Assembly: GCA_016198945.1 (NCBI GenBank)
Contig: JACQHO010000011.1
Span: 1-9,168 of the forward strand
Direction of reading: 5' to 3'
From: Nitrospirota bacterium
GTDB lineage: Bacteria > Nitrospirota > Nitrospiria > JACQBZ01
DNA: 9,168 bases
Shown piece by piece: positions 1-6,829 of this stretch. The notes below the pieces were generated by a model, which did not search any database, was not told where the DNA came from, and saw only the letters and a program-made list of their open reading frames with translations. The position numbers were made by a program, and so were the translations under genes. The stretch's first letter is position 1, and every line of letters starts with the position of its first letter.

Positions 1-1454
1 AGCGCGCCCTCCAAGGCGATTGGATAATTGATCCCCCGACCGAGATACAGAAAGTCCCGATACCTGAAAAAACGCCGGGCCAGCTCCTGAGTCGCCGAAT
101 TTTGCTTCAACGATTCCTCGATCAGGAGCGGAAGATGATGCAGTTCATGGAGCAGCTTCGTCGCGCGCGTCGGACTCACCGTTTTTTTCACGGCTCCGAG
201 ATAAAAGGCCATGAGATAGAAAGCCGTCAATTGGGCCGTAAAGGTCTTGGTCGCCGCCACGCCGATCTCGGGACCGGCATGGGTATAGAAGGAGCCGTGG
301 GACTCCCGGGCCATCGTGCTTCCCACGACGTTGCAGATCGAGACGACCCGCGCGCCCTTGGCCTTGGCCTCCTTCATGGCCGCCAGCGTGTCGGCCGTTT
401 CGCCCGACTGGGAAACCGCGACCAATAGAGACCGGCGGTCCAGAATGGGATTCCGGTAGCGGAATTCCGAGCCGATGTCCACCTCGACCGGGATGCGGGC
501 CAGCTCTTCGATCATGAATTTCCCGACCAAGGCCGCATGCCAGGAGGTTCCGCAGGCGACCAGCGATATTTTTTGAAGGCCCTCCACATCCGCCGCCGTC
601 AGACCGATCTCGGGAAGAATGACTTCGTCTTTCTCAAGGAAGACGCGGCCTCGAAAGGTGTCCAGTACGGCCTGAGGCTGCTCATGAATCTCTTTGAGCA
701 TGAAATGCTTGTAACCGCCCCGCTCGGCCATGACAGGATTCCAGGAGATCGTCTCGATCTTCTTTTCCCTGAGCCGGCCGGCCGTGTCCTTGATCACGAC
801 GCCCTTCGGCGACAGAACGGCCGTCTCGCCGTCCTCAAGGAAAAGAATGTCCCGCGTATGGCTCAAGATGGCCGGAATGTCCGAGGCCACGAAATACTGC
901 CCGTCGGCCAGCCCGGCGACCAGCGGACAGCCGTTTCGGGCCGCGATGAGAAGATCGGGCTCGTTCTCGCAAAGCACACAGACGGCATAGGCGCCCCGGA
1001 CCTCCCTCAACGCCGAGCGAACGGCCTCCTCGAACGCCTTCCCGCGGCTCATCTGCCGGTCGATGAGGTGAACGATCACTTCCGTGTCGGTTTCGGACTG
1101 AAACGTCCGGCCTTCCGACTGCAACTCGTGCTTGAGCGCAAGATAATTCTCGATGATGCCGTTATGAACCAGAACCAGCGGCCCGACCCGATGGGGATGG
1201 GCATTCTCCTCCGATGGTTTTCCATGCGTGGCCCATCGTGTATGTCCGATGCCTATCCGGCCGGACGACACGTTTCCGGCCAGCGCCGCTTCAAGATTCG
1301 CGAGTTTGCCGACCGACCGTCGGAGCTCGATGCGGCCGTTGTGGAGATACGCGATCCCGGCCGAGTCATAGCCCCGATACTCCAGACGCCGGAGCCCCTC
1401 GATCAGAATGGGAACCGCTTCCTGCTTTCCGATATAACCGACAATACCGCACAT
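1..1454 (-). CDS. glmS: Glutamine--fructose-6-phosphate aminotransferase (isomerizing), 5' part only
   Basis: GlmS makes glucosamine-6-phosphate from fructose-6-phosphate and glutamine, the committed step to UDP-GlcNAc, in the cytoplasm. The protein begins MCGIVGYIG. Cys2 is the N-terminal nucleophile of the class II glutaminase domain (about 2-230), so Met1 must be removed; this fixes the start at 1454. The glutaminase motifs GHTRWATHG and HNGIIENY follow. The first SIS sugar-isomerase domain carries SQSGETADT at about 348-356, almost the E. coli numbering, followed by GPEIGVAATK. The second SIS domain begins with LYLGRGINYPIALEGA and is cut by the window edge. About 484 of the usual ~610 residues are present, with no internal stop. 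A purine-rich ribosome binding site (GGAAGGAAG) lies about 10 bases upstream. The gene follows glmU by 51 bases and is probably co-transcribed. No glmS ribozyme fits in that short leader. Confidence 0.97.
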   Translation of the reverse strand, partial: MCGIVGYIGKQEAVPILIEGLRRLEYRGYDSAGIAYLHNGRIELRRSVGKLANLEAALAGNVSSGRIGIGHTRWATHGKPSEENAHPHRVGPLVLVHNGIIENYLALKHELQSEGRTFQSETDTEVIVHLIDRQMSRGKAFEEAVRSALREVRGAYAVCVLCENEPDLLIAARNGCPLVAGLADGQYFVASDIPAILSHTRDILFLEDGETAVLSPKGVVIKDTAGRLREKKIETISWNPVMAERGGYKHFMLKEIHEQPQAVLDTFRGRVFLEKDEVILPEIGLTAADVEGLQKISLVACGTSWHAALVGKFMIEELARIPVEVDIGSEFRYRNPILDRRSLLVAVSQSGETADTLAAMKEAKAKGARVVSICNVVGSTMARESHGSFYTHAGPEIGVAATKTFTAQLTAFYLMAFYLGAVKKTVSPTRATKLLHELHHLPLLIEESLKQNSATQELARRFFRYRDFLYLGRGINYPIALEGA

Positions 1455-1473
1455 GGCTTGTTCGCTTCCTTCC

Positions 1474-1509
1474 GGGCGTAATGTCCGCCTGAGGCGGATG
1501 CGCCCCTAC
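1474..1509. repeat. Imperfect hairpin repeat between glmU and glmS
   Basis: Outer arms GGGCG (1474-1478) and CGCCC (1501-1505) enclose a perfect inner stem TCCGCC-TGA-GGCGGA (1484-1498). Read on the minus strand it starts GTAGGGGCGCAT and ends ATTACGCCC. The glmU stop codon TAG (1506-1508) lies in its first bases. The arms resemble those of the palindrome at 9144-9167, suggesting one interspersed repeat family. The minus-strand hairpin is not followed by a U run, so it does not look like a rho-independent terminator. It could affect mRNA stability or the glmU:glmS ratio, which is inference. Confidence 0.65.
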
Positions 1510-2903
1510 AGCTTTTCTTTCTTTTTTCTCTTCTTCGCCCAGTCCTTTTTGACTTCCTGCTTGACGCGGCTTAACGCCAGTGCGTCCGGCGGAACGTCTT
1601 TGGTGATCGTGGATCCGGCCCCGATCACCGCGCCCCGGCCGATCCGGACCGGCGCGATGAACTGGGTGTCGCTCCCGACAAAAACATCGTCTTCGATAAT
1701 CGTGGCGTGCTTGCGGACCCCGTCATAGTTGCAGGTGATCGTTCCGGCCCCGATGTTCACCCCTTTCCCGATCACGGCGTCCCCGAGATAGGTGAGATGG
1801 TTCGCCTTCGCTCCCTCGCCCAGTTCGGCTTTTTTCGCCTCCACAAAGTTGCCGATCTTGGCCCCTCGATGAAGCACCGTCCCGGGACGCAGATGCGCAA
1901 ACGGTCCGACAACCGCGGCGTCCTCGATCGCCGATTCGGACAGCACGCAGGAATCCTTCACCGTCACGCCGGTTCCCAAACGGCAATCCGTCAGTCTCGT
2001 GTGGGAATGAATGACGCAGTCTTCACCGATGCGGGTCGTGCCCTCCAGACGAACATTCGGATAAAGGACGGTATCCCGCCCGATCACGACGTCGGCATCG
2101 ATCCAGGTCGTTTCAGGATCCAAGAGGGTGACTCCCTCCCGCATATGCCGCTCGGCGATCCGGCGGGCGATCATCTTCTCGGTCCGGGCCAGATCAACCC
2201 TGGAATTGATTCCCATCACCTCGTCCGGGTCCGGTGCGGGAACCGCGAAAAGCTTCCGGCCCCGGCGAACAGCGGCTTTGACGATATCGGTCAGATAATA
2301 TTCCTTCTGCGCGTTGTCCGAATTTAATTCCTTCAACGCCTCAAACAGGAACGGACGGTTCACCAGATAAAAACCGGTATTGATCTCGCGAATCGCCCGC
2401 TGATCCGGCCTCGCATCCGCTTCTTCGATGATGGCCCGGATCCCCCCGTCCGGATCCCGGATCACACGGCCATACCCCTCCGGATTGGGCAGGGTCGCGG
2501 TTAAAAGCGTCAGATCCGCTCCCTGATTCCCGTGGATCTTCAACATGGACTGGAGGGTTTCAACCGTTATCAACGGGACGTCCCCGTTCAAAATCAGGAC
2601 CGGCCCGTTGAAACCGGCCAGCGCCGATTCCGTCTGAAGAACCGCATGGCCCGTCCCCAGAGGTCGTCCCTGATGAATGATCCGGATCGGCCGGTCTTTC
2701 AGAACGTCCTTCACCGCTTCGGCCTGATGCGCCGCCACCACGATGATTTTGTCGGACGGCAGCCGGCGGGCCGTCTCCACGGCATAGAGGATCATGGGGC
2801 GCCCGGCGACCGAATGGAGCACCTTCGCCCGCTTCGACTTCATCCGCTTGCCCTGGCCGGCGGCCAAAATCACGGTGGCGACCGTTGTCATGAGGGTCGC
2901 CAC
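1506..2903 (-). CDS. glmU: Bifunctional UDP-N-acetylglucosamine pyrophosphorylase / glucosamine-1-phosphate N-acetyltransferase
   Basis: GlmU acetylates glucosamine-1-phosphate with acetyl-CoA, then couples the product to UTP, giving UDP-GlcNAc for peptidoglycan and lipopolysaccharide. The N-terminal nucleotidyltransferase domain (about 1-235) shows ILAAGQGKRMKS (the usual GTRM is GKRM here), PLGTGHAV, LNGDVPL with the metal-binding Asp at about 108, GYGRVIRD and EINTGFYL. The C-terminal left-handed beta-helix of hexapeptide repeats (about 255-440) contains RPGTVL, KANHLTYLGDA with the catalytic His at about 369 (E. coli His363), and CNYDG. Length 465 is normal for the family. The C-terminus ends in a very Lys/Arg-rich tail. 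The start taken is GTG at 2903, which gives an E. coli-like N-terminus; ATG at 2891 (MTTVATVILAAG) is equally plausible, and neither has a clear Shine-Dalgarno. It is first gene of a glmU-glmS unit with a promoter candidate at 3003-3031; glmM is not in the window. Confidence 0.97.
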   Translation of the reverse strand: MATLMTTVATVILAAGQGKRMKSKRAKVLHSVAGRPMILYAVETARRLPSDKIIVVAAHQAEAVKDVLKDRPIRIIHQGRPLGTGHAVLQTESALAGFNGPVLILNGDVPLITVETLQSMLKIHGNQGADLTLLTATLPNPEGYGRVIRDPDGGIRAIIEEADARPDQRAIREINTGFYLVNRPFLFEALKELNSDNAQKEYYLTDIVKAAVRRGRKLFAVPAPDPDEVMGINSRVDLARTEKMIARRIAERHMREGVTLLDPETTWIDADVVIGRDTVLYPNVRLEGTTRIGEDCVIHSHTRLTDCRLGTGVTVKDSCVLSESAIEDAAVVGPFAHLRPGTVLHRGAKIGNFVEAKKAELGEGAKANHLTYLGDAVIGKGVNIGAGTITCNYDGVRKHATIIEDDVFVGSDTQFIAPVRIGRGAVIGAGSTITKDVPPDALALSRVKQEVKKDWAKKRKKKEKL

Positions 2904-3002
2904 CCGGACCGGATCGGCCGTCCAGTCCCAAAAGCTGTGGTAATATTGAAAGCAATAGGGTCGGGTATAACGTTCGTCATATGATTCACATTAGGATGTT
3001 CC

Positions 3003-3031
3003 ATAATACTCATTTTCCTTAATTCTTGCAA
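3003..3031 (-). promoter_or_regulatory. Sigma-70-like promoter candidate for glmU-glmS
   Basis: On the minus strand, TTGCAA (3031-3026; 4 of 6 matches to the -35 consensus) is followed after exactly 17 bases by TATTAT (3008-3003; 5 of 6 to the -10 consensus). Transcription would start near 2996, giving a leader of about 90-105 bases before glmU. The -35 lies in the 8-bp palindrome CTTGCAAG. Predicted by eye only. Confidence 0.5.
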
Positions 3032-3039
3032 GCGTTTAT

Positions 3040-3068
3040 TTGCATTTTTCCAGAGGTTTCAGTATCAT
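3040..3068 (+). promoter_or_regulatory. Sigma-70-like promoter candidate for the ATPase-tmk-holB-metG unit
   Basis: TTGCAT (3040-3045; only 3 of 6 to the -35 consensus) and TATCAT (3063-3068; 5 of 6 to the -10 consensus) are separated by 17 bases. The predicted start, near 3075, is just ahead of the GGAG Shine-Dalgarno (3084-3087) of the gene at 3093. Its -35 lies 8 bases from the -35 of the opposing glmU promoter. Confidence 0.4.
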
Positions 3069-3092
3069 GGGGAGCGTTTAATCGGAGCTGCC

Positions 3093-5027
3093 GTGGTCTT
3101 CTTGGAACTGGCCCTTTTCGGTATCAGGAATTTTTCAGAACTCACCCGACTGGCCTTCAAACCCGGAATGAATTTCATCCAGGGAGGAAACGGCGCCGGC
3201 AAGAGCACCGTTTGCGACATTCTGTTCACCGTGCTATCGCCGATCTCGGAAGCGGCGGTTGAATCATTCAGAACCCCAAAATCCCCAGCCATTTGTCAGG
3301 CCGCACTGATTTTCAAAACCAGGAACGACCGCATCTGTCGTCTCATCCGTGATTTCAACAGCGGCAAAAGCAGCCTGGCCGAACCGGACGCCTCCAATAA
3401 ATTTCATGTCACGATGCAGGACGAGGAACCGATCGCAAAATTTCTAACGGAAGAAACCGGCGGCCTGACGCGCACCGAGTTTGAAGGCCTGTATTGGATG
3501 AAGGCGTCCTGGATGCCCTCGGCGCGCATCGTTGAAACCGGCCCTCCCGGCGCCGCGCCGAGCGCGCCCGTTTCAACCCCCTTGATCGCCCCACCGGTCG
3601 AAACGAAAACGAAGCCACATGACCGCGAAAAAAAGCAGAAACGACTGGACGAGCTAAAAGCGCTTCTCACCAAGGGCGATCAACTCTCCGCGCTGGAAGA
3701 TCAACTCTCCGACCTTCAGTCCCGCTCGGCCGAAGCCAAACGCCGGCTGCGGATGGCCGCGGAAAAGACAACCGAACTGTCCCGTCTCTCGCAGCAGGGA
3801 GAGGCGTTCGAGCCGCTGAAAAACCTGCCGGAGGATTATGATCTCATCTTCGAAATCTCCGCCCAGCAGGAACAGCTTAAAAACGACCAACTGATCACGC
3901 TTGCTGAGGATGAAGAATTTTTAAAGCAGGACCTCGCCAGGATTCCAAGCCAGCCGATTTTTCTCAATGCGTATTTTATCGGCGGCGGCGGTCTCACCCT
4001 GGCCTCGATCATTCTTCTATCGGTTCTCGGCCTGGAAGGTCTGTACCAGCAACTCTTGATGCTGATGGTGTTGGCCGGCATTGGATCGATGGGATATGCC
4101 GGCTATCTTGATTTTAAAAAGTTAAATCGGCGGAAAGGGATCGAACATAGAATCCGCGAAACCGACCGGCAACGCCTGCGGGTCGAAGCGACCTTCAAAA
4201 GAGAAAACGCCGCATGCGTCGAACTTCTGAAAAAAACCGGTTGCGCCGATATCACAAGCCTCAAGGACAAGGTAAAGTCGTACGAGCAATGGGTTTCGGC
4301 CCAACGCCAATTGGAAGCGGACCTGAAGCAGTTTCTCGGCCAAAAAACGCTTGAGGAACTCGAACAGGCTGTGGAGACCCTGACGGGCCAAATGTCCCAG
4401 ATCGAGTCGAAACTCAAGGAGTCTTCGTCGTTGCCGTCCGATATCTATCTGATCCAGGAAGAGGTCCGCGTCCTGGAACGGGACCTGGCCGCACCGGTTT
4501 CATCCCAACCACAACCGGATCTCCATTCACTCTCAAAGACCGTCATGGATGACCCGCCTTCTTCACCCCCCGCCGGCCGGATCTCAGGTTTTCTGTCACC
4601 CCGATACCGGGCCGCGCTTCAAACGGCCCCGGTAAAGTCCGTTCTGTATGCACAGATCTCGGAGCTAAACGCTCTGATTTCCCGGATGATGGGAAAACTG
4701 GGAGGTTCGACTGAAACCGAGTTGACGCTGGATAAAGAACTGATGCCGGTGCTGACCTCTCACACGAAAGCGCCGGTTGCATGGGAAGCGTTAAGCTCCG
4801 GCCAACAGGATCTCCAGCACCTCGTTCACCAGCTTGCGGTCGCCCAAACCCTGACGCAGTCCCGCCCGTTTCCACTCGTCCTGGACAACCCGTGGCCCAT
4901 GCTGGATTCCTCGCACCAGCAGATGGTGCTGGACATTTTGCGTGAAATCGCGCAGAATACGCAAATCCTTTTGCTCTCATCGGCTCCGTACGCAGGCCGG
5001 GAGGGCGATCATCAAATCAAACTATAG
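3093..5027 (+). CDS. Membrane-anchored SMC/Rad50-like coiled-coil ATPase (YhaN/SbcC-like), function unknown
   Basis: Visible parts in order: an N-terminal ATPase half with Walker A GGNGAGKST (31-39); a Pro/Ala linker (about 149-175); a charged coiled coil (about 176-283); two hydrophobic helices (about 293-314 and 318-339) joined by a very short turn; a second coiled coil (about 342-470); a Pro/Ser-rich linker (about 480-510); and a C-terminal ATPase half with signature LSSGQQD (567-573) and Walker B FPLVLDNPWPMLD (Asp598). The catalytic Glu position is Asn599, and no switch His is seen in ILLLSS near the end. Split ATPase halves at the ends of antiparallel coiled coils are the SMC/Rad50/RecN plan; the membrane hairpin recalls YhaN-type proteins, although 644 residues is short for those. 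The GTG start follows GGAG by 5 bases. tmk begins 70 bases after the stop. No partner nuclease (SbcD/YhaM type) is present in the window. The ATPase class is well supported; the cellular role is not known. Confidence 0.85.
   Translation: MVFLELALFGIRNFSELTRLAFKPGMNFIQGGNGAGKSTVCDILFTVLSPISEAAVESFRTPKSPAICQAALIFKTRNDRICRLIRDFNSGKSSLAEPDASNKFHVTMQDEEPIAKFLTEETGGLTRTEFEGLYWMKASWMPSARIVETGPPGAAPSAPVSTPLIAPPVETKTKPHDREKKQKRLDELKALLTKGDQLSALEDQLSDLQSRSAEAKRRLRMAAEKTTELSRLSQQGEAFEPLKNLPEDYDLIFEISAQQEQLKNDQLITLAEDEEFLKQDLARIPSQPIFLNAYFIGGGGLTLASIILLSVLGLEGLYQQLLMLMVLAGIGSMGYAGYLDFKKLNRRKGIEHRIRETDRQRLRVEATFKRENAACVELLKKTGCADITSLKDKVKSYEQWVSAQRQLEADLKQFLGQKTLEELEQAVETLTGQMSQIESKLKESSSLPSDIYLIQEEVRVLERDLAAPVSSQPQPDLHSLSKTVMDDPPSSPPAGRISGFLSPRYRAALQTAPVKSVLYAQISELNALISRMMGKLGGSTETELTLDKELMPVLTSHTKAPVAWEALSSGQQDLQHLVHQLAVAQTLTQSRPFPLVLDNPWPMLDSSHQQMVLDILREIAQNTQILLLSSAPYAGREGDHQIKL
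3531..3577. repeat. Inverted repeat inside the ATPase gene, coding for a Pro/Ala-rich linker
   Basis: GTTGAAAC (3531-3538) is matched by its exact reverse complement GTTTCAAC (3570-3577); the arms extend inward by two more pairs after one mismatch. The 31-base interior is almost all G and C. It reads in frame as VETGPPGAAPSAPVST (residues 147-162), a flexible stretch between the N-terminal ATPase half and the first coiled coil. Its resemblance to a mobile palindrome is suggestive only; GC-rich Ala/Pro codons readily form such pairings. Confidence 0.35.
3678..3711 (+). repeat. Short direct repeat: duplicated coiled-coil heptad
   Basis: The 13-mer GATCAACTCTCCG occurs at 3678-3690 and again at 3699-3711, exactly 21 bases or one heptad apart. 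It codes for DQLSALE followed by DQLSDLQ at the start of the first coiled coil of the ATPase. This looks like a fairly recent in-frame duplication of one heptad. Confidence 0.6.
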
Positions 5028-5097
5028 GGCGCGATCCTTTGCACCCTGATCCGGGCGCGGACCGTCACGCCCATCGATGGATTGTCTCCGAATAAGA

Positions 5098-5739
5098 ATG
5101 CGCGGTTTTTTTATCACGTTTGAGGGCACCGAAGGCAGCGGCAAAAGCACCCAGATCGGGATTCTGGCCCGTCGCTTGACCCGTCGCGGGTACCGGGTCA
5201 TCGCCACACGGGAGCCGGGGGGCACCCGTTTCGGAGAGCAGATCCGGAAGGTTTTGCTGAGCATTCAAAATCACGGCCTGGATTCCCGGGCCGAACTCTT
5301 CCTCTATCTTGCCAGCCGAGCCCAGCACCTCGAAGAAGTCATCCTCCCGGCGCTCAAACAGGGAAGGATCGTCCTCTGCGACCGGTTCTCGGACGCGACG
5401 CTCGCCTATCAGGGGTTCGGCCGGAAGCTCGACATGAAGACCGTCCGCGCAGCGGTGAAGTATGCCGAAAAGGGGATTTTCCCGGATCGCACGCTGCTCC
5501 TGGACCTGGAGGTCGGCGTGGGATTAGACCGCGTCCGAAGCCGCGGCCGCCGCAACCGGCTGGACCGCGAGCAGCGGGCGTTTCACGAGCGCGTGCGCGC
5601 GGGTTATCGCCGTCTGGCCCGGATGAATCCTGGACGGATCAAGATCGTAACGGCCGGCCGGAACGCGGAGGCGGTGGCCGAGGAGATTCGATCCATCATC
5701 GACCGCGATCTGAAGATCCGAAGCACCGCGAGCCCTTGA
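5098..5739 (+). CDS. tmk: Thymidylate kinase (dTMP kinase)
   Basis: Tmk phosphorylates dTMP to dTDP with ATP, the last specific step of dTTP supply, in the cytoplasm. From the start used here: MRGFFITFEG, P-loop GTEGSGKST (10-18), TREPGGTRFGEQIR (the dTMP-binding REPGGT motif), CDRFSDATLAYQG with the Asp-Arg pair at 95-96, and a LID region rich in arginine (about 145-158, ending NRLDRE), then FHERVRAGY. An acidic residue in the P-loop together with basic LID residues is the E. coli-type arrangement. Length 213 is typical. An in-frame ATG at 5077 would add seven residues (MDCLRIR) that do not fit the family, so 5098 is preferred; neither has a strong Shine-Dalgarno. Only 10 bases separate its TGA from holB, so the two are almost certainly co-transcribed. 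Confidence 0.96.
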   Translation: MRGFFITFEGTEGSGKSTQIGILARRLTRRGYRVIATREPGGTRFGEQIRKVLLSIQNHGLDSRAELFLYLASRAQHLEEVILPALKQGRIVLCDRFSDATLAYQGFGRKLDMKTVRAAVKYAEKGIFPDRTLLLDLEVGVGLDRVRSRGRRNRLDREQRAFHERVRAGYRRLARMNPGRIKIVTAGRNAEAVAEEIRSIIDRDLKIRSTASP

Positions 5740-5749
5740 GAGCAACCGG

Positions 5750-6808
5750 ATGCCGCCCGAAGCCTCCTTTGAAAAAATCGTGGGCCATGCCCATGCCAAA
5801 GCCGTCCTGACGGCCGCGATCGGCGGCGGCCGCATCGCCCATGCCTATTTGTTTCACGGCGAGGCCCGGATCGGAAAATTCCTGACGGCCCTGGCGTTTG
5901 TCAAAACCGCGCTCTGCGACCGGCGGAAATCCGGTACGTCCTCCGCCTTCGGCGGATCCGGCCGCCCGCCCCTCACCGCCTGCGATCAATGTTCCTCCTG
6001 CCGCGCCGTCGAGTCCGGAAGCCATCCGGACGTCCATTTTGTCCGGCCGGACGGAACCCAAATCAAGATCGGACAGATCCGGGAACTGCAGAACGCCATC
6101 GCCTATAAACCGCTGATCGGTTCGCGGAAATGGTTTCTGATCGATGACGCCGACGCCATGAATCCCGAAGCGGCCAACAGTTTTTTGAAAACGCTGGAGG
6201 AGCCTCCGGATCACAGCACGCTGATCCTGATCACGGCCCGGCCCCAGGCCCTGCTGCCGACGGTCCTGTCCCGATGCCAGGCCGTCCGCTTCAGCCCTCC
6301 ACCGCCCGACGAACTTTCGCCATGGCTTCAACAACGACGGGGCATCGGCTCCGGCGAGGCGCGGCTTCTGTCCACGCTGGCGATGGGAAAGATCGGTATC
6401 GCGGCCGAGGCCGACGCGGCCGAATTGAAGCTTGAGCGGGATCGGATTCTTGCGGCCCTGTCGAAGGAGCAACTTGAGGACCTGGCGGAACTTTTTTCCC
6501 GGCCGGATGAGCTGGCCGACTCCCAGGAGCAGCTTTACAAAACGCTGGATACGATCGAGATCTGGCTCCGGGACGTTCTGATTTTCCAGCACACCACTGA
6601 GCCGTCGCTTCTGATCAACCGGGACATCCCCGACCGGATCTCGGACTGGGGTCGCGCCGTCCCGACGGATTACGTGCTGGAAACGTTGACGCTGATCCAT
6701 CTCTTGAAACGGGCCGCGCCCCGGAATCTCAACCACGCGCTGGTGCTGGAGACGGTGCTCTTAAAACTTCGCGACGCGGTGGTCCGAGAATCGGCTCCGG
6801 GCTCATAA
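5750..6808 (+). CDS. holB: DNA polymerase III, delta-prime subunit (clamp loader)
   Basis: Delta-prime is the rigid, non-motor AAA+ subunit of the clamp loader that places the beta clamp on primed DNA. Features seen: FEKIVGHAHAKAVL near the N-terminus; a degenerate P-loop GEARIGK (37-43) followed by Phe instead of Ser/Thr, consistent with a subunit that does not hydrolyse ATP; a four-cysteine zinc module (Cys56, Cys78, Cys81, Cys84) followed by GSHPDVHFV; the Walker B-like LIDDADAMNPEAANSFLKTLEEPP region; and LSRC with the conserved Ser-Arg-Cys at 174-176. The C-terminal collar domain is divergent. Length 352 is within the family range. An extra Gly/Ser-rich segment (about residues 61-76) separates the first Cys from the other three and is encoded by a hairpin sequence (5942-5956). 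Assignment to holB rather than dnaX rests on the non-functional P-loop, the single AAA+ module and the position after tmk. Confidence 0.93.
   Translation: MPPEASFEKIVGHAHAKAVLTAAIGGGRIAHAYLFHGEARIGKFLTALAFVKTALCDRRKSGTSSAFGGSGRPPLTACDQCSSCRAVESGSHPDVHFVRPDGTQIKIGQIRELQNAIAYKPLIGSRKWFLIDDADAMNPEAANSFLKTLEEPPDHSTLILITARPQALLPTVLSRCQAVRFSPPPPDELSPWLQQRRGIGSGEARLLSTLAMGKIGIAAEADAAELKLERDRILAALSKEQLEDLAELFSRPDELADSQEQLYKTLDTIEIWLRDVLIFQHTTEPSLLINRDIPDRISDWGRAVPTDYVLETLTLIHLLKRAAPRNLNHALVLETVLLKLRDAVVRESAPGS
5942..5956. repeat. Hairpin sequence inside holB matching the core of the glmU-glmS repeat
   Basis: TCCGCC-TTC-GGCGGA forms a 6-bp perfect stem with a 3-base loop. The same stem occurs at 1484-1498 with loop TGA, and both copies are followed within about 20 bases by CGCCCCT (5967-5973 here). 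In holB it codes for SAFGGS within a Gly/Ser/Pro-rich insertion in the zinc module. A decayed repeat inserted in frame is plausible; chance similarity in GC-rich DNA is possible. Confidence 0.45.
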
Positions 6809-6829
6809 CCAAACGATCCTCACACGGCC

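Noticed and set aside
537..1481. 314-codon plus-strand open frame opposite glmS
   Set aside because: It runs antisense to a clearly conserved GlmS with invariant motifs, its own translation shows no recognisable domain, and long antisense frames are expected in GC-rich coding DNA.
1455..1505. Possible glmS ribozyme in the glmS leader
   Set aside because: The 51-base gap is far too short and holds only the repeat and ribosome site; the ribozyme is known mainly from Gram-positive bacteria.
1707..2327. 206-codon plus-strand open frame opposite glmU
   Set aside because: It is a shadow of the GlmU hexapeptide-repeat region.
5028..5097. Terminator or promoter between the ATPase and tmk
   Set aside because: The 70 bases contain scattered GC-rich stretches but no stem followed by a T run and no paired -35/-10 boxes that I could defend.
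5696..6736. 346-codon minus-strand open frame opposite holB
   Set aside because: It mirrors holB, is rich in Arg, Gly and Gln as antisense frames are, and has no family motif; HolB motifs on the plus strand are unmistakable.
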